Counted from the first letter of the stretch, positions 1-6,214 are shown. The stretch: DNA of 6,539 nucleotides from Rhodospirillales bacterium (GCA_025352915.1 JANXSA010000432.1:1-6539); one strand, 5' to 3'. Notes: generated by a model from the sequence alone, not told the origin. Program-made: numbers and translations.

Positions 1-180
1 TCGCGCTTGGCGGTTGCCACCACGTCGGCACGGAACCAACCGCATCCACCGCCTCGCGCAAAACCAGCGATCCGCGCCCAGCATCTTCCCATCGCCGGAC
101 CATCGCGCCATCCCTCACCCCACGTCCCCACATCCACCCGGCCCGCGCCCCCCCCTTCCGGCACCCGTCAAAACCCGCGT

Positions 181-285
181 TTTTTCCGATCGCCGACTCA
201 CGCCGATAATATTACGATATCAAAATGATAAATCATCTCTTATCGGATAAAAGTTTTTGCTTCTTTTTCCAAAAAAAAGCACTTC
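181..285 (+). promoter_or_regulatory. AT-rich putative control region of the SDR gene
   Basis: This is an AT-rich island in an otherwise very GC-rich stretch, ending about 60 bp before the SDR start. It contains a 7-bp inverted repeat, CCGATAA (203-209) with TTATCGG (240-246). A second one, ATGAT (225-229) with ATCAT (232-236), is nested inside it. Such nested dyads could bind a dimeric regulator. I cannot pick out a convincing -35/-10 pair, so the promoter assignment rests on composition and position only. Confidence 0.35.
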
Positions 286-2787
286 CCCTTGCCTTCCCCC
301 GCCACCCTGCTCAACTGCCCGCCAATTAAACCGAGGAACCCCCAGATGGATCTCCAGCTTTCGGGCAAGCGCGCCCTCATCACCGGCGGTTCCAAGGGCA
401 TTGGTGCGGCCACCGCCCAGGTCCTCGCCGAGGAGGGCATGGACCTCGTCCTGGTCTCCCGCTCGGCCGACGTGCTGGAGGCCACCGCCCAATCCATCCG
501 CGCCACCCGCCAGGTCCAGGTCCAGACCATCGCCGCCGACCTCTCCCAGGAATCCGAAGTCCTGCGCGTCGCCAAGGCTGCCGGCGAAGTCGACCTCCTG
601 GTCAACAACGCCGGCGCCATTCCCCCCGGCACCCTGCTCAGCGTGGACAACGATACCTGGCGAAAAGCCTGGGACCTCAAGGTCTTCGGCTTCATCTCGC
701 TCTGCCGGCAAATCTACCCGCAAATGGCGGCGCGCAAATCCGGCGTCATCGTCAACGTCATCGGCGCCGCCGGCGAGAAATTCCCCCCCGCCTACATCGC
801 CGGCGCCGCCGGCAACGCCAGCCTGATGGCCTTCACCCGCGCCCTCGGCCACGCCAGCCAGAAAGACGGCATCCGCGTCGTCGGCATCAACCCCGGCGCC
901 ACCGAAACCGAACGCCAAACCATGCTGCTCAAACACCGCGCCCAAACCGAACTCGGCGACCCCGAACGCTTCCGCGAACTCCTCGCCAACAACCCCTTCG
1001 GCCGAATCGCCAGCGCCGCCGAAATCGCATACGCCGTCGCCTTCCTCGCCAGCCCCCGCAGCGGTTACACCACCGGAACCATCCTGACGATCGACGGGGG
1101 CGCATAAGCAAGCAAGCCGGGGCTTTGCCCCTAGAGCCTTCTTTACCGGACAAGTGAACAAATCGGAACCGGGGTCTGCCTGCCCTGCGGTATCCTTGGA
1201 TGCGCTTAAGATCGGTATCAACGTTCCCCCGGCACGGAGCATGCCGCTGATGGCCCCTACCAGCTCGATCGGATGGGTGCCTTCGTCATCCGGCGGTGCA
1301 TGGACGATGACACGCTCGATGAGGGCGCGCGCCGCTTCAAGCACGGCGGGGGTCTTGTTGTCCGCGATCGCGCGTTCGAGTTCGGTGACGCGCTGGCGGT
1401 ATGTCGCGGCGAGGTTAGCAGGGAAGATCGGGGCGGCGGGGAGCGGGGCGCCGATCTGCGCCCGCAGGGCGTCGCACTTGGTCTCAAGCACATGCAACTG
1501 CTGCTTGAGGCTGGCGTTGCGCAGCCCGTCGGCGATGGCGTCGACGAGGTTGCCCAGGCGGCGCTCAGCCGTGGAAAGGTCACGGCGGGCGCCGTCGAGG
1601 CTCCCGTTGGCCTCGCGTTCCAGTCGCTTCCACTCGCTGGTGAAGGCTTCGATGAAGCCCTCCAGCGTGTCCGGTGCCATGAGATCACGGCGCAGCGACG
1701 CCACGACCTGACCCTCCAGGCGTCCGCGGCGGATCGAACGACGGTTGCGGCATGCGCCTTGGAAGGCATTGTGGCAGGCCAGATAGTCCTTGCCCCGGGA
1801 GGTGAAGGGGCCGGCGCAGCCGCCGCAGAACACCTTGTTGGTCAGCAGGTGGCGCGGCCGGCGGCGCTCCCAGAACCCCTCCGGCGGCGCCTCTGCGCCA
1901 CCCGCCGTGGTCGCGAACGCTTCGGTGGCGAGGCGGGCCTGGACGGTGTCCCAGAGCGGTTGGTCAATGACGCGCAAATGCGGGACGGTAAATTCGACGA
2001 GGTCTTCGGCGGCGTTGTTTCGCCTCACGGTCTGGCCGGTCTGCGGGTCGACGAGCGAGCGGCGGCGGTTCCAGATGAGCTGGCCGGTGTAGAGGACGTT
2101 ACGCAGGATGCCCTCGCCACGGGCGGGGCGGCCGCGGATCGATGCGTCATACCACAGGCGGCCGGTCGGACCAGGAACGCCCTCGGCGTTGAGCGCGCGG
2201 GCGATCGCCAAAGGGCTGGCGCCGTTGGCGAACTCGCGGAAGATGCGCCTGACGATCGTGGCTTCGCCCTGGTCGATCGCGCGCAGGCCGCGTTCCAGTT
2301 CGCCATCGGGCGCCAGTTGACGAACGACCTGATAACCATAGGCCGGCCCACCCATGCTGCGGCCCTTAAGGATGCGGCCGGCTTCGCCGCGGCGGGTCTT
2401 CTCGGCGAGCTCCTTCAGGTAGAGGGCCCCCATGGTGCCCTTCAGCCCGATGTGAAGCTCCGATATCTCCCCTTCGGACAGGGTGATGATGCGCACGCCG
2501 GCAAAGCGGGCGAGCTTGAAGAAGCCGGCAATGTGCTCCTGGTCGCGGGAGAAGCGGTCCAGGCTCTCGGCCAGCACGACCGCGACGCCGCCCAGGCGCA
2601 GCCGGGCAATCAGGTTCTGGTAGCCGGGGCGGAGCATGGTGGAGCCGGAGATCGCGTGGTCGGCGAAGGTCTCGACGACCTGCCAGCCCTCACGCTCGGC
2701 GTGCAGGCGGCAGACCCGCTCCTGATCGGCGATCGAGGCGGCGCTCTGCAGGTCGGAGGAGAAGCGGCTGTAGATGGCGGCGTGCAT
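220..2787 (-). CDS. Large serine recombinase, C-terminus fused by read-through to antisense SDR sequence
   Basis: Site-specific DNA recombinase of the large serine (resolvase/invertase-type) family, expected to cut and rejoin DNA through a 5'-phosphoserine. Seen: N-terminal catalytic domain with YSRFSSDLQ (Ser10 nucleophile, Arg8, Gln14) and LDRFSRD (76-82); a recombinase domain from about residue 145 to 285; a zinc ribbon with C321, C324, C338 and C346; then charged helices, probably coiled coil, from about 375 to 495. Recognisable sequence ends near residue 549 (about position 1140), a normal length for the family. No stop follows: the frame stays open to 220, adding about 305 residues antisense to the SDR gene, which I regard as non-native. 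The ATG at 2787 has GGAG 9 nt upstream. It is last of three codirectional recombinase genes, 108 bp after the second. Confidence is high for the family and for positions about 1140-2787, low for the tail. Confidence 0.85.
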   Translation of the reverse strand: MHAAIYSRFSSDLQSAASIADQERVCRLHAEREGWQVVETFADHAISGSTMLRPGYQNLIARLRLGGVAVVLAESLDRFSRDQEHIAGFFKLARFAGVRIITLSEGEISELHIGLKGTMGALYLKELAEKTRRGEAGRILKGRSMGGPAYGYQVVRQLAPDGELERGLRAIDQGEATIVRRIFREFANGASPLAIARALNAEGVPGPTGRLWYDASIRGRPARGEGILRNVLYTGQLIWNRRRSLVDPQTGQTVRRNNAAEDLVEFTVPHLRVIDQPLWDTVQARLATEAFATTAGGAEAPPEGFWERRRPRHLLTNKVFCGGCAGPFTSRGKDYLACHNAFQGACRNRRSIRRGRLEGQVVASLRRDLMAPDTLEGFIEAFTSEWKRLEREANGSLDGARRDLSTAERRLGNLVDAIADGLRNASLKQQLHVLETKCDALRAQIGAPLPAAPIFPANLAATYRQRVTELERAIADNKTPAVLEAARALIERVIVHAPPDDEGTHPIELVGAISGMLRAGGTLIPILSASKDTAGQADPGSDLFTCPVKKALGAKPRLACLCAPVDRQDGSGGVTAAGAGEEGDGVCDFGGAGDSAEGVVGEEFAEAFGVAEFGLGAVFEQHGLAFGFGGAGVDADDADAVFLAGVAEGAGEGHQAGVAGGAGDVGGGEFLAGGADDVDDDAGFARRHLRVDLPAERDEAEDLEVPGFSPGIVVHAEQGAGGNGAGVVDQEVDFAGSLGDAQDFGFLGEVGGDGLDLDLAGGADGLGGGLQHVGRAGDQDEVHALLGEDLGGGRTNALGTAGDEGALARKLEIHLGVPRFNWRAVEQGGGGRQGEVLFFGKRSKNFYPIRDDLSF
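259..280. repeat. Imperfect AT-rich inverted repeat
   Basis: GCTTCTTTTT (259-268) and AAAAAAAAGC (271-280) are complementary over 10 bp with one mismatch and a 2-base centre. It sits in the probable leader of the SDR gene, about 65 bp before its start codon. The stem is almost all A-T, so it is a weak RNA hairpin. It may be only a by-product of opposing T and A runs. Confidence 0.3.
333..337 (+). promoter_or_regulatory. Ribosome binding site of the SDR gene
   Basis: GAGGA lies 8 nt upstream of the ATG at 346 and decides that start over the longer in-frame start at 289, which has no comparable Shine-Dalgarno sequence. Confidence 0.7.
346..1107 (+). CDS. SDR-family (short-chain dehydrogenase/reductase) protein with atypical active site
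   Basis: This is a 253-residue cytoplasmic Rossmann-fold protein of classical SDR length. Seen in the sequence: the dinucleotide-binding motif TGGSKGIG (residues 13-20), an Asp in the ADL motif (D65) that would contact adenine, NNAG (87-90), the PG after beta-6 (183-184) and the C-terminal IDGG (249-252). The ATG at 346 is preferred because GAGGA (333-337) lies 8 nt before it and the fold starts immediately after; an in-frame upstream start at 289 adds residues that do not look like an SDR. Oddity: where most SDRs have Ser, then Tyr-x3-Lys, alignment of the following helix (LMAFTRAL) places Gly153 at the Tyr position and Asn157 at the Lys position, and Gly140 lies near the Ser position. A Tyr is present three residues early (Y150). 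The substrate cannot be inferred. The gene is convergent with the recombinase cluster and is probably flanking DNA rather than cargo. Confidence 0.93.
   Translation: MDLQLSGKRALITGGSKGIGAATAQVLAEEGMDLVLVSRSADVLEATAQSIRATRQVQVQTIAADLSQESEVLRVAKAAGEVDLLVNNAGAIPPGTLLSVDNDTWRKAWDLKVFGFISLCRQIYPQMAARKSGVIVNVIGAAGEKFPPAYIAGAAGNASLMAFTRALGHASQKDGIRVVGINPGATETERQTMLLKHRAQTELGDPERFRELLANNPFGRIASAAEIAYAVAFLASPRSGYTTGTILTIDGGA
1119..1148 (+). terminator. Possible terminator hairpin after the SDR gene
   Basis: GGGGC (1119-1123), TTT, GCCCC (1127-1131) forms a 5-bp all-GC stem with a 3-nt loop 11 nt after the SDR stop codon. It is followed by the pyrimidine-rich CCTTCTTT (1137-1144). The tract is not a clean U-run, so intrinsic termination is only plausible. 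The stem also marks the last clearly host-side feature before the recombinase module. Confidence 0.35.
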
Positions 2788-2796
2788 GATATGGGA

Positions 2797-2800
2797 CTCC
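2797..2800 (-). promoter_or_regulatory. Ribosome binding site of the serine recombinase
   Basis: On the minus strand GGAG lies 9 nt before the ATG at 2787. It supports that start, and independent translation initiation after the 108-bp gap from the preceding gene. Confidence 0.6.
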
Positions 2801-2895
2801 GAAGGTATCAGGGTGCCGCAGTGCGACGGTGGGGGATGGTGACCCGGACTCGCAGGGTGCAGCCGACTGTGGCGGTGGTGTTGTAGATTCGGGCG

Positions 2896-4353
2896 CTAGC
2901 TGTCCTCCTCCCACCCAAACGCGCGGCCGGCGAGGATGCGGTGCTCGGCGCGGGACTTTTCCAGGGAACTGCCGAACTTCGCGGCGACGTTTGCCTGGGT
3001 GGCCCGGTTGTAGTGCTGCTCCACCATGCGCCCGGAGATGCCCAGGATTGCCGCGGCGACCCCGGGATGGGCCTGGTCCTTCAGCGGAGCCGTCGTCCCC
3101 AGGGCATGGCGGAAGCGGTGCGGACCGAACGTCTTGCCGAAGGCCTCCGTGGACTTGCGCTGGATCATGTCGCCGATCTCGGCCTTGGAGAGGGGCTCGC
3201 CATACTGGTTGACCCAAAACCAGCCATGATCCTCGCCGGTCACAAGCTCAGCCCGCATCGCGACAATGTGGTGGTCGATGGCAACGCTGAGGCCCATCGG
3301 CGTGTCGTATTCGAGGTGCCGGTTCGTTTTGATGTCCTCGTGGGCAAATATCAGGCGGTAAGACGGGCCATTGCGCAGGGCCGTTGTGCCGAGGTGCAGG
3401 CTGGCCATCGACTTCACCCGCGGCGCGCGGGCGGCAAAGATCGCGATCAGTAGCCCGTTCCGATACTCGAGCCGGCGATGCTCGGGATCGGCCTTTTCGG
3501 CCGCCTGTGTCATCATCGACCGACCCCACTCATAGAGCACCTTGGTGTCGATGATCTGAATGGGCTTCGGCACCACCGGCATCAGCGATTCCAACGACCG
3601 GCCTCGGGGCGAAGTGAGCCATTTGAAGTCCGCGTCGGGATGCAAGATCCGCAAAGCCTGGCGCAACTCCGACATTCTCTGGATGACGCTGGCGTTGCTG
3701 TGTCCGTCGCGCAGGTAGCGGAAGTAGGCGCGGACATTGGTGCGAGTGACCCGCTCCGCCGGGCTGACGACGGGGTCGAGCAAGTCGTTCGCCGTCAGGA
3801 ACACCAGCCAGCCACGGTAACCGGTGATGATCGACTTTAAGGTCGCCGGGCGCAGCTTGGAGGCATAGTTGGCTTCGTCCAGGATGTCGCCGGGCACCAG
3901 CCCGCGCTCCCAGAGCTGGCGGTCGACCGCCGGCCAGCCTGCCCACTGGTCCTCCGGACGCTTGGCGGGCCGCTCACCCAGGCGGAGCAGCTTGCGGGGA
4001 TGCAGCCAGGTGAAGCTCGTTTGCGGCGCCAGGATACGCAGCGCCAGCCCCAATTGGCTCAGGCGCGTGCGGATCGTCCTGATGCTATTGCCGCGGGTGC
4101 GCAGCACCTCGAGGAAGCGGGTGACCGCGTCGGGGGTGAAGCGCTCGGACGGTTGCCGACCGCCATCAAGTTGGCCGAGTTCCGCCATCACGCCGACCCA
4201 GCAGCCGTACCCGTCGACAATTGCGTCCAGCATCTGCGCCGTCGAACCGGTGGCGTAGGCACCGGCCAGGCCGGCCTCCCACAAGGTGCGGTCTATCGCC
4301 GGCCAGTCCGCGAGCGGAACCAGGCGGCGTTGGGTGGAAGTGAACGCGTCCAT
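2896..4353 (-). CDS. Tyrosine recombinase (phage-integrase family) with duplicated N-terminal DNA-binding region
   Basis: A 485-residue site-specific recombinase of the lambda-integrase superfamily. Catalytic positions visible in the C-terminal domain: Arg312 (in APRVKSMASL), Lys342 (DIKTNRH), H412-x-x-R415 (PHRFRH) and Tyr448 (EQHYNRA). The box-II His/Trp expected nine residues before the Tyr is Ile439 (LGISG), which may lower activity. The N-terminal half is a tandem duplication: residues 17-117 and 140-246 each run WPA(I/V)DRxLWE.GL, then a GY..W helix, then ..ER.T......, then ALRIL.P...F.WL. This suggests two core-binding modules. The ATG at 4353 overlaps the preceding gene's stop as TGATG, so translation is probably coupled and the two proteins probably act together. 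Without the duplicated part the length would be normal for the family. DNA target unknown. Confidence 0.9.
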   Translation of the reverse strand: MDAFTSTQRRLVPLADWPAIDRTLWEAGLAGAYATGSTAQMLDAIVDGYGCWVGVMAELGQLDGGRQPSERFTPDAVTRFLEVLRTRGNSIRTIRTRLSQLGLALRILAPQTSFTWLHPRKLLRLGERPAKRPEDQWAGWPAVDRQLWERGLVPGDILDEANYASKLRPATLKSIITGYRGWLVFLTANDLLDPVVSPAERVTRTNVRAYFRYLRDGHSNASVIQRMSELRQALRILHPDADFKWLTSPRGRSLESLMPVVPKPIQIIDTKVLYEWGRSMMTQAAEKADPEHRRLEYRNGLLIAIFAARAPRVKSMASLHLGTTALRNGPSYRLIFAHEDIKTNRHLEYDTPMGLSVAIDHHIVAMRAELVTGEDHGWFWVNQYGEPLSKAEIGDMIQRKSTEAFGKTFGPHRFRHALGTTAPLKDQAHPGVAAAILGISGRMVEQHYNRATQANVAAKFGSSLEKSRAEHRILAGRAFGWEEDS

Positions 4354-5363
4354 CAGCGGCTCCCCCGCGGCTTCGAGGGGCTGCGGTACTTGCGATAGGC
4401 CTGGCGGGCCGTCGACTTCAAGGCATGGCGGTCGCCCAGGATGGCGCCGTCGAAGTGCTTGGCCGCGGAGTCGGCCTCCAACCCCAGGTAGTACTTTATG
4501 GTCGTGTCGATGCTGCAGTGCCCCAGCACCTGGCGGATAACTTCATACTGGCCAGGGTACATCCGCAGGAAGTTCCATGCCGCGAAGTGGCGCGCGAGGT
4601 GGACGTTGAACTCGACGCCCACCCGGGCGGTGACCTCGCCAGCCAGCCACTCGCCGAGGTGCTGTGCCGAGCGCAGCTTGCTGCCGGTCCCGAACAGATA
4701 AGGGTTGCCCGGCTCCACCAGGTGCGGGCGGTGGTGCGTCAGGAAGTCCTCAATCAGCTGGGCACTCTCCTTCGGCAGCGCCCACTGGATCGACGTATCG
4801 TTCTTGACCTCGTCGGCGCTGATCAGCAGGTGCGTCAGCGTCTTCAGGCGCGGATCCGGCCGATAGAGGTGCTGGTCGATGCGCAATTCGGCCAGGTTCT
4901 TGCGGCGCATCGGGCAAACCAGCAGGATTTCCATCGCCACGGCGTACATGACCAGTCGGGCGGCGGCCGGCGGGGACAGTGCCGGGTCGCCGGCGCGGCG
5001 CATCAGTTCCTTCGGGAACCACAACAGCATCCCCCGCGCCTGCGGCTGCATCAAGGCGCGCAGGCGGCGCATGTTCTTCTCGGTCAGGCCGGGGGGCTCG
5101 GGCATCTTGATGCGCTTGCCCCAGGTCGCGATCTTCGTCACCGCCGACTCGGAGAGGCGGCAATGATCGCGCGCGACCAGCAGCAGGGTCAGCGCGACAC
5201 GGCTGGCCATCGGGCTGGGCTTGCCGCCGCGGACACGGTTGAGGAAGTAGCGGATGATCGTCGTGGCCCGCTCGGGCGGGTCGACGAGGTCGCGCAGGCT
5301 GGTGATCTCGCTCTGCGCCACGCCGGTGTGGACAGCGCGCCGGCGGCGCAGCGGATGAACCAC
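4353..5363 (-). CDS. Tyrosine recombinase, catalytic C-terminal part (3' fragment of a frameshifted gene)
   Basis: This is the catalytic half of a phage-integrase-family recombinase. Counting from the GTG at 5363: Arg153 (CPMRRKNLAEL), Lys187 (DEVKNDT), H255-x-x-R258 (VHLARHF), His282 (LGHCSIDTT) and nucleophile Tyr291, the standard spacing of nine after His. All catalytic residues are present. The GTG has no Shine-Dalgarno sequence and lies inside the coding region of the upstream fragment, so it is probably not a real start. The sequence from VHTGVAQSE (residue 11) continues directly from the reading frame that starts near 6154, which stops making sense at the same point. I therefore read the two as one gene of about 590-600 residues with a 1-nt deletion. 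Its stop overlaps the next gene's start (TGATG). Confidence 0.85.
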   Translation of the reverse strand: MVHPLRRRRAVHTGVAQSEITSLRDLVDPPERATTIIRYFLNRVRGGKPSPMASRVALTLLLVARDHCRLSESAVTKIATWGKRIKMPEPPGLTEKNMRRLRALMQPQARGMLLWFPKELMRRAGDPALSPPAAARLVMYAVAMEILLVCPMRRKNLAELRIDQHLYRPDPRLKTLTHLLISADEVKNDTSIQWALPKESAQLIEDFLTHHRPHLVEPGNPYLFGTGSKLRSAQHLGEWLAGEVTARVGVEFNVHLARHFAAWNFLRMYPGQYEVIRQVLGHCSIDTTIKYYLGLEADSAAKHFDGAILGDRHALKSTARQAYRKYRSPSKPRGSR

Positions 5364-6154
5364 ACGCGGCTGGTGATCGAGGCCGGCCGCAGGGGGCGCT
5401 GGAAGCGGGACGCGCCCTCCTCCTCGTCGCCGAAGACATCATCGGCGAAGATGTCGTCGAGGTTGGACCCACTCAGGCGCTCCACGTAGCGGGCCACATC
5501 CTCCGGGAAGGCCGCCGGATAGGTCTCTAAGGGGAAGGAGTAGCGGTCGGTGCGGCTGCTGCGGATCAACGGCTGGCCGGGCCAATCCGGGATGTTCAGG
5601 CCGGCCCAGTTCCAGGTCGCGGCAACCAGGCGCGCACGGGCGGCGGGATCGGCGCACAAGGTGCGGGTGGCGCAGCGGTCCTGGTAGGCGGCCAGGGTGG
5701 CACCGTCAGCGTCCTCGGGCGCGACCTGCTCGCCGTCGAGGTAGCGTAGGAAGTCGATCACCGACCGCTGGCGCTCCTCCGACAGCAAGTCGCGGCAGGC
5801 GGCCAGCTTGATCGACTGCAGCTCCACACCACGTACATCGACATCATGGTGACCGAGGCGGCGCAGGACGGCCCGCAGTTCGCTGGACAGGCTGTACATC
5901 CGCCCCGGCGACAGGCCGAACGTCGCCGGCGGCGCTTGCAGCAGGCGGCTGAGGCTCAGGCAGTCCATCGGCAGGCTCGCCGCGGCCGTGGCCGAGCCCT
6001 GTGCCGGGGCGAGCACGCGGGCCGCGGTGGCGAGCGCCGTCTTGAACTTCAGCAGCCGGTTGGCCGGCAGATCGGTCCATCCGGCGACGATGCGCATGGC
6101 GTCGGCAATGGTCAACGAGGGGGGATTCATATTATCTTCAGTAACCGAATTCAT
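5189..6154 (-). CDS. Tyrosine recombinase, N-terminal part (5' fragment of a frameshifted gene)
   Basis: This is the amino-terminal half of the recombinase whose catalytic half is at 4353-5363. It is mostly helical sequence with no catalytic residues, as expected for the arm/core DNA-binding part of an integrase. An acidic stretch (DDIFADDVFGDEEEG) precedes RFQRPLRPASITSRVW, which resembles the start of a core-binding helix. Native sequence ends at the Leu codon 5335-5333; beyond it, down to the stop at 5189, the frame reads low-complexity Ser/Ala/Arg, typical of an out-of-frame GC-rich region. Starts: ATG at 6154 or ATG at 6130 are both possible. Neither has a strong Shine-Dalgarno (GAAG lies near the 6130 start), and an upstream TTG at 6187 is less likely because it sits in the repeat-bearing leader. 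This is the first gene of the recombinase operon. Confidence 0.75.
   Translation of the reverse strand: MNSVTEDNMNPPSLTIADAMRIVAGWTDLPANRLLKFKTALATAARVLAPAQGSATAAASLPMDCLSLSRLLQAPPATFGLSPGRMYSLSSELRAVLRRLGHHDVDVRGVELQSIKLAACRDLLSEERQRSVIDFLRYLDGEQVAPEDADGATLAAYQDRCATRTLCADPAARARLVAATWNWAGLNIPDWPGQPLIRSSRTDRYSFPLETYPAAFPEDVARYVERLSGSNLDDIFADDVFGDEEEGASRFQRPLRPASITSRVWFIRCAAGALSTPAWRRARSPACATSSTRPSGPRRSSATSSTVSAAASPARWPAVSR
5325..5345 (-). other. Frameshift site in the first tyrosine recombinase
   Basis: At the minus-strand Leu codon 5335-5333, one frame reads ...RCAAGAL and the correct continuation, VHTGVAQSEI, begins at base 5333 in the other frame. The G at 5333 would have to be read twice, i.e. 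one base is missing. No classic X-XXY-YYZ slippery heptamer is visible, so a mutation or a sequencing error in a GC-rich run is likelier than programmed frameshifting. Confidence 0.8.
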
Positions 6155-6170
6155 GATATTAACATCTATT

Positions 6171-6197
6171 TGGCAATGGTGTGGCAAAATGTGGCAA
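6171..6197 (-). repeat. Three phased TTGCCA direct repeats (possible operator or recombinase binding sites)
   Basis: Minus-strand TTGCCA occurs at 6197-6192, 6187-6182 and 6176-6171, so the starts are 10 and 11 bp apart, one helical turn each. They lie between the candidate promoter and the first start codon. One-turn phasing puts all copies on one DNA face, as in arm sites bound by integrases or operators for autoregulation. The assignment to either role is inference. Confidence 0.5.
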
Positions 6198-6205
6198 TTT
6201 CCAAA

Positions 6206-6214
6206 ATCATATCA
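6206..6214 (-). promoter_or_regulatory. Putative extended -10 promoter of the recombinase operon
   Basis: On the minus strand TGATATGAT provides a TGn extension and a -10-like TATGAT (6211-6206), about 50 nt before the 6154 start in the most AT-rich part of the right side. The -35 region is poor, which is tolerated by extended -10 promoters. Transcription would begin near 6199, just ahead of the TTGCCA repeats. Confidence 0.4.

Larger units (their letters stand above)
1..345. other. Non-coding stretch upstream of the SDR gene
   Basis: I see no supported gene here. Positions about 105-180 are very rich in C and poor in G on the + strand, and the open frames are low-complexity Pro/Arg/Ser strings typical of shadow frames. 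From about 181 to 285 the base composition turns sharply AT-rich, as expected of a promoter region. On the minus strand a short open frame runs off the left edge (it would read ...ADVVATAKR at positions about 35-2). It could be the start of a divergent gene, but too little is visible to name it. Confidence 0.5.
1138..6214 (-). mobile_element. Recombinase module of a mobile element (two tyrosine plus one serine recombinase)
   Basis: Three site-specific recombinase genes lie in one orientation, the first two translationally coupled, with no other gene between them. Pairs or trios of adjacent recombinases are characteristic of self-contained mobile elements (Tn554 and recombinase-in-trio elements are known cases with tyrosine enzymes). 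The left limit near 1140 is inferred from loss of recognisable serine recombinase sequence; the right limit is open and could extend past the leader. I found no terminal inverted repeats or matching flanking direct repeats by eye, so the borders are approximate. Confidence 0.5.

Noticed and set aside
1106..1117. Tandem AAGC repeat overlapping the SDR stop codon
   Set aside because: It has only three short copies (AAGCAAGCAAGC), with no link to the proposed element border or to any gene function.
220..1138. C-terminal 305-residue extension of the serine recombinase as a new domain
   Set aside because: It is the exact antisense of the SDR gene and its leader. It is low-complexity Gly/Ala/Asp sequence and starts where recombinase homology ends, so it is a read-through artefact.
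1273..2886. 537-codon open frame on the + strand opposite the serine recombinase
   Set aside because: It is antisense to a gene with clear catalytic and zinc-ribbon motifs. Its translation is a repetitive Ala/Gly/Val/Asp mix with no recognisable motif, a common by-product of high GC.
5325..5345. Programmed ribosomal frameshifting in the first tyrosine recombinase
   Set aside because: There is no slippery heptamer and no obvious downstream stimulatory hairpin, and the out-of-frame product has no sensible end. A base deletion or sequencing error is simpler.
4425..5489. 354-codon open frame on the + strand opposite the first tyrosine recombinase
   Set aside because: It is antisense to the integrase catalytic domain, has no motif and is rich in Gln/Arg/His/Ala. 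It also spans the frameshift of the real gene, and I consider it a shadow.
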